Source of the DNA: Colocasia esculenta
Taxonomy: Eukaryota; Streptophyta; Magnoliopsida; Alismatales; Araceae
Assembly (NCBI GenBank): GCA_014218235.1
Contig: CM024753.1
Span: forward strand, 177,606,348 to 177,670,347
Direction: 5' to 3'
Length of the DNA stretch: 64,000 nucleotides
The notes below the pieces were generated by a model. That model saw only the letters and a list, made by a program, of their open reading frames with translations, searched no databases and was not told where the DNA came from. Made by a program: the position numbers and the translations under genes. Of the stretch, positions 35,229 to 46,491 are shown piece after piece; position 1 is the stretch's first letter; every line of letters begins with the position of its first letter.

Positions 35229-36105
35229 ATCTGATCCCTATTTGTGATTTTGGACCCCCGGGTTGTGTGTTTTGACCCTTTATATATACTTGACTGTTTT
35301 TTAGATCCGTCATTTCAATGCCCAATCCAATCCGGAGATCCAAATTGGATTCCGTTAGTTCCCACACGTCACTGTAACCCACCCGGTCGTGTCGGAGAAA
35401 ACGGCACGCTGATCCGATCCCTATTTGGGATTTTGGACCCCCGGGTTGTGTGTTTTGACCCTTTATATATACTTGCTATTTTTTAGATCCGTCATTTCAA
35501 TGCCCAACCCAATCCGGAGATCCAAATTGGATTCCTCCAGTTCCCACACGTCACTTTAACCCACCCGGTCGTGTCGGAGAAAACGGCACGCCGATCCGAT
35601 CCCTATTTGGGATTTTGGACCCCCGGGTTGTGTGTTTTGACCCTTTATATATACTTGACTATTTTTTAGATCCGTCATTTCAATGCCCAACCCAATCCGG
35701 AGATCCAAATTGGATTCCGTCAGTTCCCACACGTCACTGTAACCCACCCGATCGTGTCGGAGAAAACGGCACGCCGATCCGATCCCTATTTGGGATTTTG
35801 GACCCCCCCGGGTTGTGTGTTTTGACCCTTTATATATACTTGACTATTTTTTAGATCCGTCATTTCAATGCCCAACCCAATCCGGAGATCCAAATTGGAT
35901 TCCGTCAGTTCCCACACATCACTTTAACCCACCCAGTCGTGTCGGAGAAAACGGCACGCCGATCCGATCCCTATTTGAGATTTTGGACCCCCGGGTTGTG
36001 TGTTTTGACCCTTTATATATACTTGCTGTTTTTTAGATCCGTCATTTCAATACCCAACCCAATCCGGAGATCCAAATTGGATTCCGTCAGTTCCCACACG
36101 TCATT
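35229..36105. repeat. 182-bp tandem repeat array, right part
   Basis: Continues the array interrupted by Sire-F with nearly five more units (landmark ccctttatatatacttg at about 35277, 35460, 35641, 35827 and 36010). It ends near 36105, where the sequence turns towards the end of the TNPA-like gene. Confidence 0.9.
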
Positions 36106-36224
36106 TCAATTGAACGCCCTTTACAGTTATGTTAGGTTAATTAATTTAGATTTCTTTTTTTTCCTGTTGACATTCTTTAGTGGTTTCATCTCATCCAAAG
36201 TATATGAAATTAATACTAATACTG

Positions 36225-38105
36225 ACCTGAGGTGCTGGCTGTATGGGGCGTACTCCCTGCATGGCTGAGATCAACTGCTGAACCATATCGTCGAACTACG
36301 TCTGTAGCTCTGCCTGCTGTGTCTGTAGCTGTGCCCGTAGCTCTTCCCGAATGAGGTCTCTAATCTCCTCTACACCACTGACGGGGGGCGCAGTAGATGA
36401 ACTCGCGTATGCCGGAGAAGCGATCGAACTCGCATATGAGGACAACACTGGAGCAGTATCCAGGCTGTCCCCAAAGCCGTACACTCGACCCTTCCTCGGC
36501 CCTCCCACTGCGTCGACCCAAGCCTCCGGATCCAAGTCTGGCTGGGGAGTGCCCTCTGCATAGCGCTCCGCCATCGTCCTGTCATAGGTCTCCTGCAGAA
36601 CAAATTAAAATTAAATTATTGTCCATAAATTATTTGAATATCTTAATTGAATTCATAATTTATAGCTTGACTTACAGCGATCGTACGGGCACTCTCGCTA
36701 ACATAGTCATCCGTCCCCTTCCGCTTATGAGTCCGATCAAATAACTCATGAAATGTAGGGGCACGCTCGAACTCTTGATACTTACAATTCAAAAAAATTA
36801 GTTAGTTTCACAATAATAATCAATGTATTAAGCAATTGAACAATAATATGCTTACCAATTTTTGACTATGGGTCGCATAAGATACGAACCCACTAGTATG
36901 CACATTCTTCTCCGGATGAGTTGATCGGTTGCGTATTGCCGCCTGTGATCGCTGCTGCCATGGTCCAGCAGCCCAATGCTCACAAAGGGACACCCAATAG
37001 TCCCTCCTCAGCCAAACAGGGCCGTAATCTAGCCAAGCCATAGGATCCCGGTTGCCTGTGGTCTTCATTGCCTTGTCCCGGGCCTCCCACATCGACTTTC
37101 TTAAATTAGTCTGGGCAGTAGACTCCCAGACGGCGCGAGCTCGAGGGAGATCCTCGGGTCTCGTGAACGTAAACCACGGCTGTAAAGAAATAAAATTACT
37201 CAACTTTCTGCACTAACAGAGATAGTAATTAAATAAATGATTTCAACTCATCTAAACATTAAAAATACCGTGAACATGTCAAATAACACATCCCGGACGG
37301 GCACCGGGAACTCTCTCCATGCATCTATTGGTCCTGGAATATGTGCGTGGACCAACGTCGTAATATAACGGGAAGCAGAACCGGGATCTATCTTCCCCCT
37401 GCAATTGCACATTAATTGTGTACATGAAATGTATAACATAAATAACAAATACAGTAACTTTGAAGTGATCAACTTTACCCTGAGATCCAGCATGGCTGCC
37501 ATCCCGGTAGCTGAGGCCCCTCCTCAGCTACTGGATGCTGGCTCTCAACCTCTTTTGAAAATAATTTAGTACACTATTATTGTATAAATTACAAGAAAAC
37601 AAACATACTAATCTATGGAAACATACATGTACCTGGTGGTGAGGAAGAAGGGAAAGGTGGCACTGCTCGCGTGCTCGGCGGGGAGGCGGTCCCTGCAAAA
37701 TTATATACACATTAGAAAATATGAATTTAAATTGAACAACAATATATACGTATACTTGTCGCATGGACGACTGGCGTGGACGGGGAGGCAGTCCCTGCAA
37801 AATTGTATGTACGTTAGATCTCGTGAATTTAATATGAACAATGATATCCATTTGGTTCTTTGTGTACATATGTATATACCTGTCGTTGGGACGACCGGCG
37901 CGGATGGGGAGGCAGACATGGACGGGGAGGCAGACCCTGAGAAATTATATGTATGTTAGATCTCGTGAATTTAATATAAACAATAATATATAGAGTTTTG
38001 TGTTTACATATACATATACCTGTCGTGGACGGGGTCGCGGACCCTCAACCAACGGACGTGGAAACCGTCCGACTCCGTCCTCCACGTACCATATCTCTAT
38101 TGAGA
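36225..38105 (-). CDS. CACTA second gene: TNPA/Transposase_24-like protein
   Basis: Several exons on the minus strand, bounded by AG/GT. The order is a proline/arginine-rich 5' part with three micro-exons (about 38080-37620); WQPCWIS (about 37545-37480); KIDPGSASRYITTLVHAH (to 37270); the conserved core 37179-36856 (PWFTFTRPEDLPRARAVW through LRRDYWVSLCEHW and HTSGFVSYA); 36780-36677 (YQEFERAPTFHELFDRTHKR); and a last exon from about 36594 (ETYDRTMAERYAEG). The core matches the Ptta/En-Spm Transposase_24 family, the equivalent of maize TNPA, which binds subterminal repeats and works with TNPD in excision. The start codon and exact 5' exon set are uncertain. No stop was noticed in the exons examined. 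Confidence 0.75.
37620..38080 (-). repeat. Tandemly amplified in-phase micro-exons of the TNPA-like gene
   Basis: On the minus strand, units of short GC-rich exon plus AT-rich intron repeat every ~110-120 bp. Each internal exon starts with GG(A/T)C(T/C)GCCTCCCCG after TTGCAG or TCTCAG and ends before GTATA or GTACA. Exons of 57, 39 and 60 nt follow a longer one, all multiples of three, encoding GLPPRP-type peptides. Confidence 0.7.
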
Positions 38106-38209
38106 TAAATAAAGATATAACATGTCATCAACACTCAAATTTGAAGTAGCAATTTAATATGAACATATAATTAGCAACAATAGGAAGTTCTTACAAAATA
38201 TAGGGTATA

Positions 38210-41200
38210 TTATCTATATTCATCATCAGATGCTGAAGACATGTTTAATTCAGCATCTTCTTCGTCATCATCCTCGAATTCATCCTCATCATCCCGGGAG
38301 TCTTCCTCCACATCAGACTCCACCCTCCGCTCAAGGTCTCGTGGGTCAACTTCTTCCTGTTCGTTACCCTTATGTAGGCAAATTGTTTCATTTATATCAT
38401 GAACACTGAACTGTGTAGAAGCTGCCAACTCTCGTGTGTCACTCCGATCTGATTGGAAAAAATTGTCATTAACACCTTCGAGCTCATCATCAGCAGGGAG
38501 AAGCTCATACTCAGGGAATAGCCTTGATTTCACTCTACATGCAGCCCACCAATCTCTTAATTTCAGAGATGAATAATTTGAATAATAAACTTGTTGGGCT
38601 TGTGCCGCCAGAATGAATGGCTCATATGTACTCAACTTGGACTTATGCTTCACATCGACAATTCCATATGTTGTGTCGTGACGAATAGATGTCGGATCAA
38701 ACCAATGACACTTCAAGAGAAATACATTGTTGTCTCGTCCCAAAAATTGCAGTTCAATGACTTCTTCGAGAATGCCATAATAGTCTATTTCATTTTCATT
38801 GTAGGCACTTCCCTTCACACATACGCCGCAGTTCATCGTAGACTTATTCCGTCCATAATCTCTCGTGTGAAATCTGTATCCATTCACAATGTAGCCTGGA
38901 TAGACACGTACAATCTTCGAGGGGCCATAATTGATCTCTTGTACTCTTGAATCGGTAATGAAACCTTGTTCAACCTATTATCATAAAATTAGACAGACAT
39001 TGACAAATTACAAAAACTAAGTATGCATAAGAACATAACACTTATGTTTCAAAATATTTAGACACATACTCGAGATCTTAACCAAGTAGGAAAAGACTTC
39101 TCCCGTTCCTTTTCAACCTGCACGTCAGTAAGACGTGGATTCCGTTGCAGTATGACCGAGTCAAACTCTTTGCAATGTAAATGTCACACAACCTTTCAGT
39201 TCTGCAGCATTGCAATCAAATGATGTACATCATAAGTGTTGAGAGCTTACTCAATGTAGGGGTCTAGTTCTGTGCAATTCATGAAGATGTAGATCTCCGC
39301 AGCTACCAACTCTCTGTCTTCCAGTGTGCGAGTAGAAGAATATCCGAATGCCCGTCCGGGACACTTGAATACAGAGAGTCGGTCCGACACATTAGAATCT
39401 CCACCATCATCATTACGTGGAGGTTGAGTGCGTCGGGTTCGTATTTCCGTGTCAAAGTACATCGAACAGAAGTTCGATATCTCCTCAATGAGGTACGCCT
39501 GGGTAATGGAGCCCTCAACTTGTGCTTTGTTGCGGACTTTCATCTTAAGATCGTGCATGCACCTACGACAATAATTCAAATGCATATATATGCAATATAA
39601 AAGATCGCCGTAATGTGAATAAATTGAGATATAGGAATATACCTCTCAAACGGATACATCCATCGAAATTGTACTGGTCCTCCGACCCTAGCCTCATATG
39701 GCAAATGGATGATCAGGTGCTCCATTGAATCAAAGAATGCTGGAGGAAATATCTTCTCTAATTTGCAAACTGTTTGTATTATATTTTGCTCCATATTTTG
39801 CAAGTCATGAAGTCTGAGTTCTGATGCAGATAAAATCTTGAAGAATTGACTCAGCTCAGTCATTGCTCCCCATATTTGTTTCGGCAACAACTCACGAAAA
39901 GCAAGTGGCATCAGTCTTTGCATGAAAACATGGCAGTCATGACTCTTCATTCCGTATATTTTTCCCTCGTTGACATTTACACAACGGGCAATATTCGAGA
40001 CATATCCATCCGGAAATCTCAATTGCTTCAACCATTGCAACACTTCCTTAATCTGTCTGGCCCCAAGCACATATGCAGCTTTAGGTTGCACCACTTTTCC
40101 ACTAACATGTTGCAGCTCTAGTTCTGGACGTCTGCAAAGTACTTTCAAATCCGCCCGTGCCTTGACGTTATCCTTCATTTTGCCTTTGACATCCATAACT
40201 GTGTTGAACACATTATCAAAAACATTCTTCTCTATATGCATGACGTCTAGGTTATGTCGTATCAAAAGTGTTGACCAATAAGGCAATTCCCAAAAGATGC
40301 TTTGCTTCACCCAATTGTGATCCTTCCCAAAGCCAGGGATTTGTCGGGTACTATCAGCTAGTTGTGTTACAGTCAGTAAGTTCTGGACCCGCCTCGCCAT
40401 GTTTCCACCAGACACCCGTTCCATATCTACCTCCTCCATCACAATTGTATTTTTCATAAAAGAATCCTTTTGCTTTCGGAAAGGATCGGCACTCGGTAGA
40501 AACCGACGATGACAATCGAACCAACATGATTTTCCCCCAGATTTCAACACAAATGATTTAGAATCCTCCATGCAATAAGGACATGCCAACCTCCCATGTG
40601 TGCTCCAGCCAGATAACATGTCGTACGCTGGAAAGTCACTTATTGTCCACATTAATGCAGCCTTCAAATTGAAATTCTGTTTTCTGGATGCATCATAAGA
40701 GAGAACCCCATCTGAAGATAACAATTTCAGTTCATCAATCAACGGTCTGAGATATATGTCTATATTTTTTCCTGGACTTTTTGGACCCGGAATCAGCAAT
40801 GAAAGGAATAGATTCTCACGCTTCATGCACATGCCTGGCGGAAGGTTATACGGTGTTAGGAATACTGTCCAACATGAGTAAGATGCCACCGAGCCTCCGA
40901 ATGGATTGAAACTGTCTGTGCATAAACCCAGCCACACATTGCGTGGATCCCTTGAGAAGTAAGGATGAGTACGGCTAAAATGAGCCCAAGCTTCACCATC
41001 GTCAGGATGACTCATTTCACCTTCGTCACGACGGACTCTTTCCGCATGCCAAGTCATATGTCCAGCTGTCTTCGGGGACATGAACAACCGCTGCAATCTG
41101 GGTGTGATCGGAAAGTACCACAATGACTTATAAGGAACATCCTTCTGCTTTGACTTGTCCCCTCTCTTGGGCTTGAATCTATCATGCTTACAAATACAAC

Positions 41201-41900
41201 ATGATGTCTTATCTGCATCATCTTTGTAGTACAACATACAGTGATTCGAACATGAATCAATTTTCATAAAACCAACCCCCAGATCATTCACCATCTTCTT
41301 CACACGGTAAAAGTCAGCAGGTAACCTCTCTGATTGAGGAAGCATGCTCTTGACGAGTAAGAGAAGCCGATCAAAACAACTCTCGCTCATATGAAATTCA
41401 GATTTCAAATTCAGTAGCTGCGACACTGCAGACAACCGTGTATGCTTCTCACAACCATCCCATAATGGCTCATCAGCATCTCGAAGTAACTGATAAAATC
41501 TCTGAGCTGTATCATTCGGCACTTCTTCATTTGTTTGATCTTCATGAATATTGAACTCCGGACCAGCAGCATCGACAACCATGTCTACGTACGTACTTGT
41601 GGAGGCAAAGTAATTAGCTGGTGCAGACGACTGAAAATTCAACTCACCATGAGACGACCATAACTCATAATGGGCAACAAATCCTCTCGTATACAAATGA
41701 TGTTGTACATCCCATGTCGATATCCACTTTCTGTTCTTACAAGCCGAACACGGACATCGGATGTTACCCATCGGATCAACTGCTATTGATGAATTACTCA
41801 ATGCAAACTGAATAAAACTGTCAACCCCGTCTTTAAACTCCTCGGTCACAACTCCATTGACTATTCCATAGTACATCCATGACCGATTCTCATAAGACAT
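38210..41900 (-). CDS. CACTA transposase, TNPD-like (Transposase_21)
   Basis: Catalyses excision and integration of the CACTA element in the nucleus. Exon 1 (41900-39643) starts with MSYENRSWMYYGIVNG, a Transpos_assoc domain with a CPCSAC zinc-like motif near residue 50. The large Transposase_21 core follows, then a DUF4218 segment (HLPYEARVGGPVQFRWMYPF) at the end. Exon 2 (39562 to about 39252) continues in phase as CMHDLKMKVRNKAQVEGS. Exon 3 is about 39190-39070; exon 4 (38974-38210) carries DUF4216 (YRFHTRDYGRNKSTMNCGVC) and a highly acidic C-terminus. The exon 1/2 and 3/4 junctions keep the frame; the exon 2/3 junction I could not reconcile with a consensus acceptor. Total about 1150 residues, normal for TNPD. 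No premature stop is seen within the exons. Confidence 0.85.
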
Positions 41901-42015
41901 TTTTCCTACACAGATTAAATGTCATGTCACGAGTTAAAATCCAACACACCCTCACATCGTTCGAGTAAGTCAAAATGAATAGGTAGGATATATTATTAAG
42001 ATTATCACTTTTTAC

Positions 42016-42332
42016 CCATCTGTGAATATTTGATCGCACTCAGATGACCATTTACTATATGTTTGTATTATTTGCTGAAAATTTCGGCAGCATCTCCCCA
42101 CACCTCTCTGATATACCAAAAATATTTATTGATTAAGATATTTTCTTAAACACTTACTAATAAGTGGTTAAGATATTTTCTTAAACACTTACTAATAAGT
42201 GGTTAATAAAATATTCTAAATCAATAAAGGTATATCAGAGAGGAGTGAGTAGACGCACCCGAAATTTTCAACAAATAATACAAACACATAATAAATGACC
42301 ACCTAACTACGATCAAACATTCACAGACTGTC
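42016..42332. repeat. ~315-bp foldback (inverted repeat) upstream of TNPD
   Basis: The left arm from catctgtgaatatttgatcg pairs with the right arm ending gatcaaacattcacagactg. Inner segments tgtttgtattatttg/caaataatacaaaca and cctctctgatatacc/ggtatatcagagagg pair as well. The centre, near 42170, contains a 35-bp direct duplication with aagatattttcttaaacact. It lies about 120 bp upstream of the TNPD start codon. Confidence 0.85.
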
Positions 42333-42338
42333 CAAAAC

Positions 42339-42427
42339 GGGACAATTCAAGACTTTGAGTTAGATATACACGTTCTCATCATTGAAAATAAGACTCGTGC
42401 ACATCAATCTCAAAGTCTTGAACGGGA
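42339..42427. repeat. Second hairpin upstream of TNPD
   Basis: TTCAAGACTTTGAG (about 42347-42360) and the following bases pair imperfectly with CTCAAAGTCTTGAA (about 42409-42422); arms are about 32 bp (42339-42372 with 42396-42427) and the spacer about 23 bp. Confidence 0.75.
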
Positions 42428-43489
42428 AGGTTCATTGACACGGGCTTAACACGCTCTCATGAGGTGTGTGCAGTGAAAAAATGTTATACATGCATAGATC
42501 AAATTTAAAACTCAAATAAATATGAAAGGAATATGAAAACAAAATCATACATGTGAACAAGTGCAATAATAAACCAAATTCATACATACATGTACATGAA
42601 TTGCATTAAAGTAAGAAATACAGTACTAATCACTAAACTGAAAGTAAGCAATTAAAACAATCCATGTAATAGTGTCATATTGAAATAAGTTTGAATTAAG
42701 GATCTAAGCAATTAAACTGAAAGTAAGCAATTAAAACAACCCATAACCCATGTCTCAACCCTAATCTCATGAAAAGCACGTTGATAGTGTTGCCCATATA
42801 GGCCGCACATAGTGACATGGACATTTAGGTCTTGAGATGGGAAGTACTCATCATCAAAAGCCCCCTTCCTCTTATCCAGTAGTCTTCAACCTCTTCTTTG
42901 CCCTAATTTGCCTCATGTGTTGGACCATTCTGATTTTGACCTTATATAAAATACTTGGACAACCAAACACTTCATTGTACCTAGCACATGTGCCTCCAAT
43001 CAAATGCTTTTGCAATCAGAAGACACCCCCCCCCCCATCATGATACTCAATGTTATAGTAGTTATATTGCCACCAATGTCTTCTACCCTATTCTGCCATA
43101 TTACAATCCTATGTCATCTATTTGCACTCTCTTTATGGAGAATAACATTGAACTATTGAAATGCTTCTGTCTTAGTGTTGAACATTAATCAAGGGACTCA
43201 AATATGACATCCACATTTCAATTGCTCAATTTTACTTAAAATGTATAACATACACCAGTTTTATTGCAAAAAATACACAATTTAGCTGTAATAAAATATA
43301 TAATATTTCAAAATTTAAACCACATCATTAAATCTCTAGCAACCCTTTAAATTTATAAATCAATATTTAATAATTTATTTTATTTATAATTTAATCAATT
43401 TCATACAAACATTCGTGTAATGTAATTAGTGGAATTAGTAGTTCTAAGTTCCTACAATATTTCTACACCATTAGAATAATTTTAACATT
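42428..43489. other. AT-rich CACTA sequence upstream of TNPD, no gene seen
   Basis: AT-rich sequence with short ORFs only (60-70 codons) and no recognisable motif. It presumably holds 5' untranslated or promoter sequence of the minus-strand transposase gene. Confidence 0.4.
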
Positions 43490-44160
43490 AGAGGGGTGGG
43501 AAGGGGAGGGGGGCCAAGTGGCGGGGGTGGGAAGGGGAGGGGGGCAGGGTGGGAAGGGTGGGAAGGGGAGGGGGGCGTGTGCAGGGGGGAGGGGGGCCGG
43601 GTGGTGACTGTGGGAAGGGGAGAGGGCATCGCGCAGGGGGGAGGGGGGCCGGTGGGAGGGTGGGAAGGGGAGGGGGGCGGGGTGAAGGGGGGGAGGGTGG
43701 GAAGGGGAGGGGGGGGGTGGGGGGGGGGTGGGAAGGGGAGGGGGGGCGGGTGGGGGGGGTGGGGAAGGGGAGGGGGCATCCCGCAGGGGGGAGGGGGGGC
43801 CAGGTAGGAAGGGGAGGGGGCGGGTGGTGACTGTGGGAAGGGGAGGGGGGCCGGGGAGTGGTGCAGGGCGGGTGGGGGGGGTGGGAAGGGGGGGAAGGGG
43901 AGGGGGGCATCGCGCAGGGGGGAGGGGGGCCGAGTGCACGGGGTGGGAAGGGAGGGGGGCCAGGTGGGGGGTAGGAAGGGGAGGGGGGCCGGGTGCAGGG
44001 GGGGGGGGGGGGCATCGCGCAGGGGGGAGGGGGGCGGGGGGGAAGGGGGAGGGGGCGTGTGCAGGCAGGGGGGGGGGAGGGGGGCCGGTGGGGGGGGGGG
44101 GGGGGTGGGAAGGCGAGGTGGGCCGGAGGAAGGTGGCGGGGGGGGAGAGAGGCGGAGGTG
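43490..44160. repeat. Extreme G-rich tract (C-rich on the coding strand of the CACTA genes)
   Basis: About 670 bp built from variants of gggaaggggaggggggc, with dozens of runs of four or more G on the plus strand. It lies between the purine GA-repeat (about 44255-44350) and the AT-rich upstream region. The proline-rich and glycine-rich ORFs across it are low-complexity artefacts. Confidence 0.9.
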
Positions 44161-44369
44161 GAACTCACCAGGAGAGGGGGCGCCGGCGGCGAGCGACGGC
44201 GAGCGGCGCAGGGGCAGCGGCGAAGGCGCAGCGGCGAGCGGCGCAGCGGACGGCGGCGAGAGAGAGATGAGAGATAGAGAAGTGAGAGAGATGGAGAGAG
44301 AGAAGAGAGAGAGAGAAAGAGGAGAGAGAGAGAGAGAGGAGAAAGAGGGGGGTTTCGCGGGGACAAGGT

Positions 44370-44589
44370 ATAAGAGGTTTACCGACGGATATTCCGACGG
44401 CAATATGTCCGTCGGAATATCCGTCGGTATTCTTTCATTACCGATGGATATTTCCGATGGAAATATTTCCGTCAGAATGGCCGACGGATTTTCCGACTGA
44501 CATATCGCCGTCGAAATATCCGTCGGAATTACCGACGGAAATTAATCTGTCGGAAATATCCGTCCATAATCCCGCTTTTTCTTGTAGTG
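44370..44589. repeat. CACTA right subterminal repeats and terminal inverted repeat
   Basis: CCGACGG/CCGTCGG motifs fill 44381-44575. The outermost pair, 44381-44400 with 44409-44428, is a perfect 20-bp inverted repeat with an 8-bp loop. The end CACTACAAGAAAAAGCGG is read on the minus strand from 44589. Confidence 0.9.
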
Positions 44590-45530
44590 TGATGTCTGAG
44601 TGGGCACATTAAGAAGGAACTCCAAGAGCTGTGAAGGCAAGTCGACCCTAGGCAGCACCATGATGTTCACAGCCTATGTCTGAGTGGGCATCCATTAAGA
44701 AGGAACTCAGCTGTGAAGGCAAGTCGACCTAGGCAGCACCATGGGTTCACATGCCTAACTTCAATGGCCTGTGGGTCCATCTCCATCCAACTTCCTAAGT
44801 ACTGCAAGTACAATGGTTCTGGCAACCATACATTCATATCAAGGATTTCATCTATGAGTCCGCACTCTATCAGCATGACCACCACTTGATGGCGTATCTA
44901 TTTGTCGGTCACTGGACGGGCCTGCACTAGACTGGTTCTATTCTTTGCTACCCGAGGATGCAGAGGACTTCGCCACAGTGAAAGGGAAGTTCCTTGAACA
45001 ATTCCAAGATAGGGTGGGGCCAGAATACTCTCTTACGGATCTCATGGTTGAAAGGATGAAGTCGGATGAAGATTTTGCTACATATGCCGACAGGTGGAGA
45101 CAAATGGCCACACGAGTCCCAGGGTACCTTCCGGAGGGAGAAAAGGTCAAGATCATCATTGCCAATGCAACCCCTGCCTATAAGAATATCCTAGCAATGA
45201 ATGATATCACTACCATGCATCAGCTCTACAGTCGGGCCCGGTTCATCCAGACCCAGCTCAAAGACTCCCCCATACATTCCATGTTCGAACCCCAAAAGTC
45301 CCGCTTCCAAAGAAAATCTCAGGGGCCAGTGACCGAGGGTGTCCAAGTTAATGAGCAGGTGGGTGCATTCAACCCTGCCAGCCAGAACAACAACCGTCAA
45401 CCTTACACTGCCCAGGGTCAAAACCACACCAATTCCTCACAAGGCCAGCAGCCCCAATATAACCAAGTACCACCTCCCGATGGCTCCCAACAAAGGCGTC
45501 CCCTAGGTCCAAGGAGAACTTAATACCCAC
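44590..45530 (+). pseudogene. gag: Tat-C gag, capsid part, after the CACTA insertion
   Basis: The gag sequence resumes at the duplicated TGA (44590). The first 350 bp are degraded: an ~82-bp stretch is duplicated in tandem (from about 44593 and 44676) and stops lie in HDHHLMAYLFVGHW-type sequence near 44880. From 44945 to 45523 the frame is open and typical of Tat gag: FLEQFQDRVGPEYSLTDLM, FATYADRWRQMATRVP, then a glutamine/asparagine-rich tail. It stops at 45521-45523. Confidence 0.8.
44593..44760 (+). repeat. ~82-bp tandem duplication in Tat-C gag next to the CACTA end
   Basis: gtctgagtgggca...ttaagaaggaactc and aaggcaagtcgacc...aggcagcaccatg occur twice, starting near 44593 and 44676, with small differences. 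The left copy abuts the CACTA target duplication. Confidence 0.85.
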
Positions 45531-46491
45531 CACTTCCTAAAACACTCTCTGACATCTTCTTGGCCCTGATCTCCACAGATGCCATCAAACTCCCTCCGGA
45601 AAGGCCATTGAACCCGAGTGTGGACCAAACAAGGTATTGCATGTTCCATCGGCAGCCAGGTCATACTATTGAGCAGTGCTTCACATTCAAAGATCTGGTG
45701 TATGACCTTCATGAGCAGAACCGGTTGGACTGGGCAGCTCTTCGAAGAGTAATCAGAGATATCAAAGAAAGGCAGAGGCAGCAGCAACAACAAAGGCAAC
45801 AATGCCAACCACCCCCTCCTCAACAACAGCCTTTGTAGGACCTAGGGATTGTCCATAACCCACTCCCAAACCATTCGCCAGCTCCCAATCCACCACCACC
45901 ACCAGCCTAGGTGAATCCTATCGTCCACCACCCCCCTCCTCAAGCGAACTGGACGTATGATGATGAACATGATGTTCAGCATATGATGGCCATTAACCAC
46001 CAGTATCCTCAACAACCCCAAATAAACAATCAGCCAACATGGCCCCCCAATCAGTCCCTCCTTTAGTTTCTCAGGCGAACACCATCAAGCTGCCCATCGG
46101 CTCAACACCCCTGCCAGTCACTATGCCCTCCATTATCCTACCACCTACCACATCCCTCGCTCCATCCGTCTCCACGCTAACACCACCCATCATAACCACT
46201 CCCACACCCATCATCTTGCCACCACCTGGGTTGAACCAACCTTCTGCCGCCACCCTATCCTCCACCAGACAACCCGCCACCCAACCAACTATCTTGCGGA
46301 GCGGACGAGTCTTCCGTCGCCTATATCCACCCATCTCCGCTACCTCCACCAGCCAAGGCATTCCCCAACAGGTCCTGTAGCCACCTCAGCAACAAACACA
46401 AGAAGAGGGGGTGATTGAGCCGCTACCCGGTACACACTATGATATCCTCAAGCATCTCGACCATGTGCCATCCAAGATTTCCATACTATAA
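45531..46491 (+). pseudogene. gag: Tat-C gag C-terminus with zinc finger, and linker
   Basis: A frame at 45560-45838 encodes RYCMFHRQPGHTIEQC, a C-H-H-C variant of the retroviral zinc knuckle typical of Tat gags, then a glutamine-rich end. After stops, 46039-46380 encodes a proline/threonine-rich linker. These parts would be continuous with gag-pol in an intact element; here stops and frameshifts separate them. Confidence 0.7.

Larger units (their letters stand above)
15207..44589 (-). mobile_element. CACTA (En/Spm-type) transposon with intact ends and TGA target duplication
   Basis: The left end is CACTACAAGGAAAAGCGG and the right end, on the opposite strand, CACTACAAGAAAAAGCGG. Both are flanked by TGA (15204-15206 and 44590-44592), the 3-bp duplication expected for this superfamily. 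Subterminal regions carry CCGACGGA/TCCGTCGG repeats. Two genes lie on the minus strand: a TNPD-like transposase (38210-41900) and a TNPA/Transposase_24-like protein (about 36225-38105). Without Sire-F the element is about 11.1 kb, normal for an autonomous CACTA. It interrupts Tat-C gag. Confidence 0.95.

Noticed and set aside
43463..44500. Long proline-rich (minus) and glycine/arginine-rich (plus) ORFs up to 310 codons
   Set aside because: They lie in the G-run tract, overlap in several frames on both strands and have no start context or domain; low-complexity DNA gives open frames by chance.
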